Below are positions 1 to 11,961 of a DNA stretch of 64,000 bases, piece by piece. Source of the stretch: Prosapia bicincta (taxonomy: Eukaryota > Arthropoda > Insecta > Hemiptera > Cercopidae); NCBI GenBank assembly GCA_036971475.1, contig JBAIZL010000004.1, positions 63,179,253 through 63,243,252 on the forward strand, in the 5' to 3' direction. The notes under the pieces are model-generated. The model ran no database searches. It saw only the letters and a list, made by a program, of their open reading frames with translations, and was not told where the DNA came from. The first letter of the stretch is position 1; every line of letters begins with the position of its first letter. Position numbers and translations under genes: made by a program.

Positions 1-3000
1 CCAATGACTATACAGTAGTAACAGTAGTCATTCAATAATAAAAGAATAAATAACTGAGAAAAGAAATATTCATCTTACAAGCTTTCAACAATATCTTGTA
101 AACCGCCGTTAATATATCAGTATAATGATCTACAACTCTGCAAATAATTTCTTACTGTACAACAATGTTTTAAAGTAGTAATTCAAATTCTATTAACTGT
201 TGTGTACACATTTCAATTTAAAAATATATTGAAATTTTATTTGAGTTTCGTATAGGAATAAGAAATTATTATAATATTATGACGATACTACGTTATTTAA
301 AACAAGATTTTCAAATACAAGGACCTAATATGATCAATTGAGTTTTCAGCAATATATCTCTGTGAGTACAGAAAAAACTATTACTCCAAATAACGGCGCA
401 GAAATCGAGGTTAGAAAATCAGTTATTAAAAACAGTCAACCAATACGTAGAGTCAATGGAATAGAATTTTGGAGGGAATTAGTTGTGTGTTGAAAGTGCT
501 TATTGGAAAGATTTTTTCTTATAGCTTTTTCTAATTCCAACCTTTTTGTTTATTTTTCGAATACTAACTAGGTTATTAATCAGTGGCATTGTTCTAAGTG
601 TATTTTGCCTTTGTCAGCTAGCTTAAAGTTTTGAGTTTTATGAAAATTGACTACAAAGCTTTGAAACAGATCTCAAACATTTAGGTAGATTTTATGCAAT
701 TTCACTTTTTCGCAGTCATCCCAACTTGAAGCTTTCGTATATTTCCTACTGTGATGTTGGAGGTTCGTTGTTTGCCCTTGGGAATAGGCAGAATTTTTAG
801 TTTTTTTGAAGTTTTGTTACTTGAAACTACATTGTTTTATTGCTCACAAATGTTAAATGACGTTCTATTTGTCCTACGTAAGGGCTAGAGCATAGAACAA
901 GTAATTTACTTTTGTTGAGAGCAGAATTAAGTAAATCTTTCTTATTATGTTAGGTTGAAACCGACCTGATCCACCTTTTTACTATCGGTACCACCTCAAC
1001 TTTAAGCAACTAAGACATCAACTACAGTTTGACTTGAAAATGGGACATATCCAAGGATTTCCTGACTTGAACTAAACGTTTTGGTTTGTATAATAATGTA
1101 TACATCAAAGTGTATAAATAAAAGCGAGTAGTTCTATTAAAAAATTGAAAAAAACACCATAAAGAATAGATTTTTACACCAGGCAAAAATATCACACTAA
1201 CCACAATATAATAATAAGAAACAAGATATTTAAGGTGGTGTAAAAGAAAATGTAGTTATTGTAGTTTTGTGTGTCACAATATGTTAGATAAAGGGACATC
1301 AACTATCCGCAGCCTAGAAAGAAAATGTTATTCTTAACACGTCCTCTGAGGCAAATTGAAGGGATAGCCACGGAATAAGATTTTACTTTGTACAAATTTA
1401 GGAATTTATAGGAGAATAAGTTATATACTCTTTTCGAAACTCATCATAGGCTATTAACTGGTTGATAAAACAAAGGGTACATAGTTTAAATTGACAAGAG
1501 AATGTAGATTTTATATAAAAAACCAATTACTGCCATTACGCATAGGCTCTCAAAAATATAAGTTATTAGGTTAAAGCAGAGGTTCGCAACATTTTAAAAA
1601 CTTATTCCAATTTAAATTTTAATGATTTAGGTTACGCTTTCCTACAATTTACTGAAGGATGTATGTGATAAGGGATGTAAGCTAGATTCTATAAACTGCG
1701 GTCGGTCATAAATCTCATTTTCATAAATATAAATACGGAAGTCAAATATATGTTAAAAGACACATTTATATGGTATACAATATTAATATGTTACATCTAA
1801 AATATTGTGTACAAAATATCTGAACAATTATTTAATTAGGAGGTAAATATGTGGATTTTAAAAGATCTTATTGTTTATAATAACTAACAAATTTACAATG
1901 AAAATTTAGATATAAATAATAATTTGATCTGTCTGTTCTGTTTTTGGATAATTCAACAACGCCTAATTCTCTGCATTGGTAAATAAATATAGTTTCTAAC
2001 AGTTTTCACATTTATGTTTTTAATTTTTGTTGTAGCGGCAATTCTTTTTTCACAAAAATAAAATCGATTTAAGGTTGTTAATTTAAACCCTAATAGGTGG
2101 TTGTATTAATTTATAACACTGACTAAATAGTTTATTATAGTGTGAATTATAAATAAATTTAATAATATCCTAATTACACCTGCCAAATATCGTGGATACG
2201 TCCTGACTTTAACATTTTAAAATTTTGGAAAAAAAGAAAATATTTAAAGATAAAATCATAATATTTGTACCTGCAAACAGCTCGTTTAAATGTTTTATGT
2301 TCTTAAATTATTTATAAAATTTTATAATAAATGACGATAGCAAAAAGAAACCTACTCTTCACCATGCATCACCACTCTAGGGCCTTAAACAATTTAATGT
2401 AATGATTTTTTTAAAAATTGGAATCGACGTGTACTAAATAGCTTTATTATAAAAAAAACTACTAGGGTAAGTTTAACGTTAAACATACTTTATTTCTGTG
2501 AATATTCCTACTTGAGTTCATTATGGTTCGTAAAAAGTTCAAACAAAAGTAAACAACATAAAAACGAGAGACTCCAAATACGTGATTCATCAATGTCTGC
2601 AAAAAGCAAATTTGCAGAAAGAATATTTTACTGATAATATTGTGATTAGATGTAGGCTTTATAATGTAAATATATATCTTGATAGAAATGTACCGGGATT
2701 AATTATCTTTAAACCTACAGACATTTTTACTGTCATTTATTTCTTTGTTTCTATTTTTGACTCAATTGTACCTCTTTTGGTTTTTGACCATAAAAAATGC
2801 ACTTTAAAAATCCTCATTCGGACAAGGTTCGTTACGAACGGAATATCAAGAAATAGATTAAGGCTCCTAAATCTTGTCTGTGCGTGTTTGAGAGACTTGT
2901 AATGCACATTAGGGGAGGGCAGGGGAAAGGAATGAGCCGATATGGTCATCCCTGGTGATTTATAGTGCAATTTCCTTTCTAACCACTTTCAAATATTAAA

Positions 3001-6000
3001 TACAACAGCCAGATATAAAATATGAACAGCTTACAATATATTAAAGTTTGTTTTACAAAGTTGTTTTAACTTAACCACTGTCTTTATATTTTCCGATTAT
3101 TGATTTTTTGGTAGTTACCTGTATTCTACTCCTTGACTCTTTTAAAACTCATACATTCCTAAAGAAACTAGGCTAGGTGCAAAGTGTATTACCTTGTTCC
3201 TTTACGTTTTATTGTTAGGCTGTCTTTCAATTTCTTGGAATCATCCTATTTTGTTAAAGTGTCCATTTTTGCAACGACATTCACATTAAAAGAGGTAGAA
3301 TTACCAGTATGTACATTTGTGAAGATATATCTTATCTCATACACTTAAAATACAATTTTAAAATGTGTTTCTTTTGTTAACTGTCGTTCTAGTTAGGTTT
3401 CACTAACGTAATAAAAGAGTAGATATAATACATTTGTAATATCAGAGGCTAGCAGCAAGTACGAGTATCATCGCATTTGATTTAATGGTAACGATTATGA
3501 ATAAAAGTGTAATTACGATAAGGGAATTAAACCTCGTGATAAGAAAATATAAGGGATACAATAACTTTGACAGTTTAGAGGGACCTATATAAGGTAAATC
3601 TATCCCGGCAAATTAGAGTCATTGCACTAACACTATTGACTACCCTATAGCGGGCTTGAAGATCTCAAGAACTTACAACCACTTGCTACCTAATAGGTAA
3701 GGAAATGTAGGGAGGGTGAAGTAGGGAAAACGAAAGTAAGAAGAGCCCTTCTGGTAAGAATTAAGACACGATGCAAACAGAGACAATTACTATAAATAGA
3801 CTCTTCACCCAGGTCTATCTTGTAAGTTGTACCCGTCAACCTATAGTCAGCGGGATATTTAGGGACTGAAGGATGTTGCATAGCCAATAAGTACCATTAA
3901 AGTTTCCCATTAAGCATACCTATATTTCTCTTCAAAGGAACTGGAGGTAATCTGAGTTTTAATGTATTCCTTCTCAACTTTTCCTACATTTCTCAAAGTA
4001 GAAAAGTTTAATCTACCCATAACTTAATGACCCAAAATCACATATATTTTTCTCGTCCCCATTTATCCAAATAATTACAAATTCAATTAAATATATGTTA
4101 ATTTTTCCTTGTTTTTTCTGTTTCAAATAGTATCACAGGAACAATGGTCTTAAACTATTATTTTACATTAGGTACAAAACTATTACAATAATATATTCTA
4201 TATAAACGCTAAAAAATTAAAATTAAAATAATATAATTTTTTCATTTGGAAACTCCGTGAGACCTCAGTCGGGTACAATAACAAAACTTGAAGTGATTTC
4301 TGGATAAAATAACTTCCTCTAACTTAATTTGGTAGTGACTGAATTGATTTCCAGGCCACGTTTCTCGTGGTTTCTTGTGTTGGGTTTTTGTAAGTTTATC
4401 ACAACTTTTATTATCTCTTGTTTGCCTATGCCAAGATATAATGTTTCCAATAATATTCATAATAAAATGAATCGATAACAATATGAATATACAAAATTAC
4501 TTCTTTCGTGTATCATAAAGAAAATATACAAACAGGATAACGAAGTATCTATTGGATCTCTTACGTCTAGTGAATATAGATAGGGTAAATGAAACAGGCA
4601 AAACAACTCTTAAAGTGTTAAATCCCAAATTTTGAATGGTTTAGATGTGTAAACCGCCACTTAATTCAAAATGAAGGCGTAAAAGGTGAATCCTCTTCCA
4701 AATAACAAAGATAAACCTATGGAAACATTACCCTTAATTTCGAAGGTCTGACAAAGTATAAACTAGCGGATGGAAGACTGTACTTAATGCGTAGATAATA
4801 AATAATTGGGAAAATCCTTAATCGTCGAACTAGTTATGCGTACCAATTCACAATGCAAATATAATGATAATATTATAGTTTCATCTAATACAAACAGAGT
4901 AAAAATAAAACACTTTCAAAATTATATAAAAAAATACAATAAAAAAGCAACAAAAAGTTAAAATGAAATATAAAACACAAATAGGAAATCACAAAATATT
5001 ATCAATACGAAAACCTAGATTCTTTAGAAATAAAATCTAAACCAATGATAAAACTATTCTAAAATACAATTTTGGAAATTACTTTAAAAATTCTCTAATC
5101 AATAATAATATTGGAAAATAACAAGGAATGGAAAATTAAACTTTTCGTTTGTCAGCAGTTGTGATATCTATATTCATGAAAATATACCAGAAAAGCAGTA
5201 TTTTCTGGTGGAAGAATGAGGATGTGAGACGTATATAGTCTACATATGAAAATAAAACCCCATTTTATTTGTATATATTTCTTTTTAAATATAGCTTCAA
5301 AAACCCATAATTCATAGAATGTCTTACCTAGAGATGGTAAGCCCGGGGAAGGGTAATATAGGTCCTGGTTACAATAAAATGGAGTGTCCGATCGATAAAA
5401 TATGGTTTGAGCACATAAATGTTGCGCAGAATTAGAGTTATATGGTGAATATGTTCCCAGAATTCTAATCGCCAAGAGCTTAAATGGTTCACAGAAATAA
5501 TATGATAGATATTCCTATATAGGTAAAATATTTTGTAAATAAAATTGTGGACGTTATGATGAAATTCAAAGAAAACATCACAAATACAAAATAAACATTA
5601 CAAACTGAAAGTAAAATAACAAATGGTGCTGAATAAGATGGATATTAAATTCTTCGATTCAACACAAGATCTAATCGATTTCGGTACACAAAATGTCAAC
5701 ATCTTATCAACTTTATCTCATTGTTCCCTTTAATATTTTGAATCCTACCAAACATGTGGTTACAGCTAACGTAGCTTAGGGTTTAAACAAAAGTACAATG
5801 TCGTTTAGGTGAAAACAGTTTGGGAATCTGACCGTTACATCAGATTTACTTGCAATGGAACATAAGCAACCTTAAGCTGAAGAAATATCTCAGAAACAGT
5901 TTTGTAAACTAAGAACTAGTGTTTTTTTGTAAATTTAAAATGAAATATCCAGAATAAATACAATAATCTATGTTATTAGCTGACATATTGCTTTTATTTA

Positions 6001-6779
6001 AAAAGATGTGGATAGTAATTTAAAAATAAAATACAAATATGGCAATTAATTTTTTTTTTGTTTTAATTCAGATATCTATAGCATTTTCGTAATCGTTTGA
6101 GAAAAAAGATACATTTTAAAACGTTTGAATTTCTGGACCAAACTTTTATCACTATCCTAAAAGATTAAAAACTACTTACTAGGGAGTAGATTTGCAATAA
6201 AATGTATGACGGCTTCTCATGAGGAGGTCAATCACTTTAGGATTAAATGGTGACATTGACAAATCAGCCTTACAGGAATTCGTTCTAACTGTGCGTTTTC
6301 ATCTTCAGGAAGGAATCTTCCCCTTTCTGATTATAAGCAGACAGAATGTCGTCTTGTTGATTCGGTCTATTATGCGTTAAACACTTGTGTTGAACCAATC
6401 GGAACATTATTGTTTGAGGTGAGCAAGAAACAAATTTTGGTCTAGTGAGATTAAATAGGGCAAAAAACAATATAAGGAATCCTACTTAAATCTGATGGTA
6501 ATTGAAAGGTATACCCTAGTGGGTTAAACAATTACTTATATTACGGTGAAGACTGAAATTACAGCTAGAGTAAAAACGTCCCAATCATATTACACTATGA
6601 TGTCCGCCTATGGAACAATTGCTGCAAATAAACTAACGTGTTTATTAACAGGCGATTTTTGGTCAAAACGCTATGTAGAGGAAATTTAGTAAAGTGGAAA
6701 TATATCGTTTAAAAAATGTATTTCCCTACAAACAAGAGAATCATGTAAAGAATATTTTTGGTAATTCTGTAGACAAAAA
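1..6779. other. AT-rich non-coding stretch, no gene seen
   Basis: I see no protein-coding region, RNA gene or recognisable transposon here. Open frames are all short (about 110 codons or fewer), have no recognisable motifs and look like chance frames in AT-rich DNA. No tRNA B-box-like sequence stood out by eye. The stretch may be intron or intergenic sequence. Confidence 0.6.
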
Positions 6780-6905
6780 CAAAATAAAAATAATTCATAA
6801 AAGTATCACTAATTTTATTATTATTTGAATGTTTAATAATGAAACATTAGATACTGGTTCTTCGTGCATAATGTCATCATAATAGTCAATATAAATAAAG
6901 TCTTA
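6780..6905 (+). repeat. Diverged repeat, copy 1 of a local pair
   Basis: This segment aligns by eye with 7885-8005. Shared anchors are AAGTATCACT, a T-rich middle, GTGCATAA and GTCAATATAAATAAAG in the same order and spacing. The two copies are clearly diverged. No ORF or terminal structure was recognised, so the family is unknown. Confidence 0.45.
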
Positions 6906-7884
6906 CGCACCTTTCTGAAAAGAAACATTAAACAACTACTTACAGACTATACCAAGGCTGTCTTTTGTTAGAGAGATCTATTTCGTTCCTGGTTACAAGC
7001 AGATAAAACCCCATCTAGATGAAGCAAAATATTGTGATTCAATAGTTTTGGGACAGCTTGGTAGATTAAATGTTTGATTTCAGTAAGAAACCAATTTTGG
7101 TATGTTCATGTTTATTTGAGGACTCGAAATATTCATTGACCAAATGACAAGCCGGTTGAATATAGAGTCAAAATTATTTATTTAATGCGACGTGTCGGCA
7201 ACTACAGTAATGAGGATAAAGAGACCAACTGGAGGGATATTACGTATTCTGAAGTTGTACATATTAACTTTCAAAAGAATGGTGTGAATAAATGATGTCG
7301 GTAAATTATGTAACATGAATAAACAATTATTGTGTAAATTAATATCATCCAAGAACTAGTTGATGTTGGTTAAATTTTCTCCCCTTCTGTTGATATAGAA
7401 TTTTATGTATAGTTATTTGGTTTGGGTGTTTTTATGTGTTTATATTATTTTTATGAAAGTTTTGTTGCTTTAAAAAATTTTTAATTATATGTTAGAATAA
7501 TTATAATACTCGACATGTAGATGGATTTAATTCATTAAGTATTGGTCTACAAGTTCATTGAAAGTTATTTAAAGTTATTAAAACATGTTTGTTATGGGTG
7601 TGCACATATTTTTATGCTTATTTATAGTTCAGTGACAACCTGTTTTTATGTTTGATAAGTGTTACAAATCACTTTTCGATACATTGCTTTAGGTAAATAA
7701 GCCGACCCGATATCCCTCGTGGTTGTCATTTTTTCAATATTTGTCTGGTTCATATAACAATATAATATGGAATCATACTCAAAACTTAAGTGAAAAGAAA
7801 GGAATGTTGAAGAATGTTAGTAAAGAAGACTTATTTTGTATAGAAAAAATGTTTATGATTCCGAATATAAAATACAATTTAAAA

Positions 7885-8005
7885 ATATGTTGAAAACATC
7901 ATAAGTATCACTATTTTAGTTATATTTAAATCAATAATACAGAAATATCTAAAACCGTTTCTTAGTGCATAACTACTGCTTTAGGGTCAATATAAATAAA
8001 GATAT
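7885..8005 (+). repeat. Diverged repeat, copy 2 of a local pair
   Basis: Second copy of the sequence at 6780-6905, in direct orientation about 1.1 kb downstream. The best conserved part is the 3' block GTCAATATAAATAAAG. The copies could be an old interspersed repeat or an old local duplication. Confidence 0.45.
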
Positions 8006-8290
8006 ACTCATTATCGGGTTAAAGGAGTTTGTAATGGGTCCCGAGAACTGATAATACGCACATTATATAAAAAGGCTGCCGATTTATATGACAACAGACT
8101 TCTGACATTAGAAAGTGTGTGAGTAAGACAAATGCAGTGTATATATATATCAGTTTACACCAAGCCGATATTATCCGGCAGTTGCGCTACATACAGAGCG
8201 AAAAACTGATTTATATAAACATGATGTAGCACGCTAGCTATAGGGTAAAAAACTAACCTCATATGTCTTTTATATTAAAACATTATTCTA

Positions 8291-8470
8291 TCAGTAATGC
8301 ACATTCATCCCTAACATGACCGATGGAGTACAACGTAACCCTCTTTGAGAAGCGAGCTCACACCGATCCATTATTTCTTCAACTAGTTGGCTACAAGAAG
8401 GAGTTTCAATCACTCCTGTAGAGGCATCTGTCCATTCAACTCTTTTATTTATATCCATTTTAATGCCCAT
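8291..8470 (-). CDS. Possible short exon or gene fragment, unrecognised
   Basis: A 59-codon minus-strand frame runs from ATG at 8470 to TGA at 8291. It stands out because its base composition is clearly richer in G+C than the flanks and its residue composition is protein-like, with Trp, Cys, Asp, Glu and Arg spread through it instead of the Lys/Asn/Phe/Ile-rich make-up of chance frames here. The residues include VEWTDASTG near the N-terminus and MDRCELASQRG further on. I do not recognise a family. It could be a host exon, a retroposed fragment or part of an old transposon. The ATG may not be a true start, because an exon would be entered by splicing. This is a weak call. Confidence 0.25.
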   Translation of the reverse strand: MGIKMDINKRVEWTDASTGVIETPSCSQLVEEIMDRCELASQRGLRCTPSVMLGMNVHY

Positions 8471-9869
8471 TCTTATCTACCATTTTTTTCTTCTTAAAAG
8501 AAAACTCCGTGACACCGATTTGGATGTTTTTATTTGGATAACTTTACACTTCCTATTTTAATCAACCCTAATACTTTTTCCCACATGTCGAAATTAATAA
8601 ATTGCCTAAAACCAACACGTAACCCGGTACAAGAATCAGTATTAAAATAAAAATGACAGAGAATAGTCTCCAACTTTGAACTCATAATTAAACACCTATT
8701 TATGGTAGGCCTACTTCTGATTTTATTTAGTTTTTATTTAGAATTGCATGCTACTTCATAACTCACATTATCTTTAATTTTTATTAGGAGTTCAGTTTGT
8801 TCAATTGAAATATTTACCTGTGATTGATAATCAGAATCAAATTGACATGCAGAAGGCTTTGGTTGGTAAAATCGCGAGCTAGTGTAGAGCATTCTTTATT
8901 CATGATTATATTGTAAAAGAGGCAAAAACTAAAACCCTTCTTTATCTAAAATAATAGTGTTACAAATACTCCTATCTTAAGTTTCTCTGGCTTTTGGTTT
9001 TTAATATTACATATCCCCCTTCTCATATCTCATAGACAGTTACAGTTGTAAAAACCATCAGTTAGTCAGTTGTATCCTTCAACTTGAAATTCTGATTCCA
9101 ATCAAAATGACAGACATAAAATTTACACCTATGAAGCTTTCACAGTAATTTACTAATAACTGATCATTTGTATGACGTTCATACTTTAACAAAATACCCT
9201 TTCGTACAACCATTATAACCTAATATCCCTTCAACCAAAGTACTTGTATTATCATTAAATACACTTTATATCACCTTATAAACTATATTGGGTCATCGGA
9301 AATTATTAGAACTTTGTATTTTTCTTCGGTTGTGTTAATCGACCGATTTCTTATGCAACATTTGACTTTTACTTTTAAATGTTTCTATCTATAATTTAGT
9401 ACTAGTAATCTGGGATTAGGGTTCATCATTAGGCAGTATATTTTTTTAAGTAACGTCAATGTTTCCCTGGGTATTGTTGAAGGTGCGAATGGAGTTAGAA
9501 ATTATAAGATATGATTCAACGTGCTTCCCACTTCATTTAACCGTAGACCTACAAAAACACGAGATCAGAATATAAAACAAGTCAGTTAACTCCCCTAACT
9601 GATCTCAATCTTTTGAAAATCAAATGTCTACCTTGGAGAGAAATATTTTCATTTTCAAGATCGTAAAGCTTTGACTATAAAACTTTAAAACTTTCCCAAA
9701 ATAAAGAAAAGTAAAATTTAATATTAAATCAAACGAAGATGAATGTAAGGTATTTTGTATAGGGGGAGGGGGTTATGAAAATAATTTGAAAACCGAAAAA
9801 ATGTAATGTACTTTGTTGTTGAGTTATTTTTTAATTTAATATATTGAAGTTATTTTAAAGCATAGTATT
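8471..9869. other. AT-rich non-coding stretch, no gene seen
   Basis: No ORF of note, no repeat pair and no RNA gene recognised. Confidence 0.5.
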
Positions 9870-10178
9870 AATTTTTAACACATATCACAGCACAGCAATA
9901 TTTATTCACAACTGTTTCAAAATATATTACAATTATAATGGTAAATATGATGTTTTGAGTTAATGAGCATGTTCTATTTTGTACCCCTGAAGTAACATGA
10001 AGTAGATTTTGGCATTATATTTGCTTTAACTTCATTTATTGACTGTTCTTCCTCACAGGTATATCAGCCCACCACTTATTATCTGATATTTACAATTTTA
10101 ATATTTCAACTCTTAGCAGGATTCGTTCACAAAACCAGATGAATGGAATATAGATTCTATTTTAATATTTCGTCAACA
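9870..10178 (+). repeat. ~300 bp diverged repeat, copy A, ending at the element 1 insertion site
   Basis: Aligns by eye with 18345-18650 on the other side of element 1. Shared blocks in order are AACACATAT, AGCA(A/G)TATT(T/C)ATTCACA, a CATG..GTAACATG block, TAGCAGGAT and CAGATGAAT followed by CTATTTTAAT. Element 1 is inserted at the right end of this copy. Before the insertion the two copies would have lain about 120 bp apart in direct orientation. Identity unknown. Confidence 0.5.
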
Positions 10179-10182
10179 GTAT
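10179..10182. repeat. Target site duplication of element 1, left (GTAT)
   Basis: GTAT precedes the left LTR and the same four bases follow the right LTR at 18227-18230. A 4-bp duplication is normal for Ty3/gypsy integration. It fixes the LTR edges at 10183 and 18226 and leaves LTR ends of TATAAC...ATTATA on the plus strand. Confidence 0.6.
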
Positions 10183-11506
10183 TATAACATAAATTCCCTT
10201 GGGCTTTATCTTTGTTATTTCAAGTTTGTTAATTTAATTGTTATAGATTAATTAATTTGTTTTAAAGTGTTGGGCGCCAGTTTACCTATTGTTCGACTGA
10301 AGTTCTAATTAAACAATTTGCTTATATTGTATAATTTTAAATTATGCTTCTTATTACTATGACCTACCTTTATTTTTATTATTTTGATTCCTTTTTCTTT
10401 ATAAGATTTCAACCAAATTACTTAATTAGAGTAGGCCTTACAAAGAAATACAAGACTTTTTAGTTATAACAATTGCTTTAATATTTTAGAACATTATTAA
10501 TTCCTGTTGCCAGTTAAATACAAAGTATACATGTTAAATCTACATTTAATTATAAATTATTTCAGGACTATATTGTCGAATCAAATCTTATACGGTAAAC
10601 AACCTGTTATTTATTTCATTCATTTTATTTATTATTATTTAAATTTGACCAGCTAATAAATTAAAGACTTTTAAGGCGTGTTTAGGTTCTTGCCTTATGA
10701 AATTACTTTTTTCTTTTGAAATTTAGAGTTACTTGTATATTAGAAAATTTGTTTTATTGACCAGAAATTTATAATTTTTTTAATTAGTTTTTAATTAAAG
10801 TTTTTACCTAAGTGCAGTGACGTTCTTTCCTTTTTTTCGTTAACCCTTGGCATTAGTTCGACGATTTTTTTTGCAACACTTCACTCACAATTGGTATCTG
10901 GTACTCTGACTCAAGGATACCTTTATTATGCAGTGATTATAAATTTAATAAATTAACTATACACCAACTTCTTAACACCACATTTATCGATAATTAAATT
11001 ACTTATATTTCTCTTAAACAATTTCACACACTTTCTTCAGGAACATCCACACACGTCCATCTACTTTTTTGGTCGGAAAAAGACTGCCTCTCTTTTTCTG
11101 CACTTGAATTTGTTTACCGCGTATTTCCCCTTCTCGTTCATTTTCTACCCAATGAAAAACATCTATCTTGGCTTCCACCAATCAAATTTGAAATTCGTAC
11201 GTTATACTTTTTTTTTAAACTATCCGTTATTTTTGAAAGTGTACGTGACACATCTGTCGTTCTCTCCCGTCCCTTTCAACTTTCTAAAACCTAACAAAAA
11301 ACTCTACCCTAGTTCTCTAAGGGTTTTACAAATTGTTTATTGCCTTAAATATTTTTTTTTTAAACTTTTTTTTTTATTGTTCAATGTATTCCTTTGTCGG
11401 CTTTTACTAAGTCAACTTTTGGAAGTATTGTTTACTGTTAATGTTTAGTTTTTATTATTATTATTATTATTATTATTTTTTTTTTATTTATAAATTTAAT
11501 ATTATA
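10183..11506 (-). repeat. 3' LTR of element 1
   Basis: 1324 bp, matching 16906-18226 almost base for base. On the element's strand it begins TATAATATT and ends ATGTTATA, so the termini form an imperfect inverted repeat (TATAATAT/TATAACAT) and not the usual TG...CA. It contains a (TTA)n run near its upstream end and extra T's in a homopolymer relative to the other LTR. Confidence 0.9.
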
Positions 11507-11516
11507 ATTTGTCCCC
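11507..11516 (-). other. Candidate polypurine tract of element 1
   Basis: On the minus strand GGGGACAAA lies one base upstream of the 3' LTR. Plus-strand DNA synthesis normally primes from such a purine tract, and the position is right. It is short, with one pyrimidine. Confidence 0.4.
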
Positions 11517-11961
11517 AACAAAAATTTTCTGTGATTATAAATCAAAACAATTCTATTATTTGCTTTTTTTTTAGATTTAAATAAATGAAAACTTTTTGTT
11601 TAAACCCTTTTTTAAATTTTTAAATAAATTAATCTAGACATATTTACTAACTTATTCTAATTTCTTAAAACACTAATGACATGAAACTCAAACTGCTACA
11701 ACTCTATTGCTGTCACTAAACTACCCATAAAGTCCCTTTTCATTGTCTCTTACACAAAGGCTCCTTCTTAGCTACCTGTTTCTTATTGTCACTTTCCGCA
11801 ACAGAAACCTTTTTTTTCAAAGTCCTTCTACTGCTGACCCTCAACATTTCTGTCTCCTTAAATATTTACAACCTTGCTTACTCATGTCTATTTCTAAACA
11901 AAATATATAACTGTTTATTATAGTTAATAGTCTAACAGATTTTATTGGAGTTTATTTAATT
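11517..11961 (-). other. Element 1 3' untranslated region, no env
   Basis: About 445 bp between the pol stop and the purine tract. I see no open frame that could encode an envelope protein. Confidence 0.6.

Noticed and set aside
2582..2902. 106-codon plus-strand frame
   Set aside because: The composition is that of translated AT-rich DNA, an overlapping minus frame is as long, and there is no motif or context.
11104..11448. 114-codon plus-strand frame
   Set aside because: It lies inside the element 1 LTR, antisense to the element, and is Phe/Leu-rich because of T tracts.
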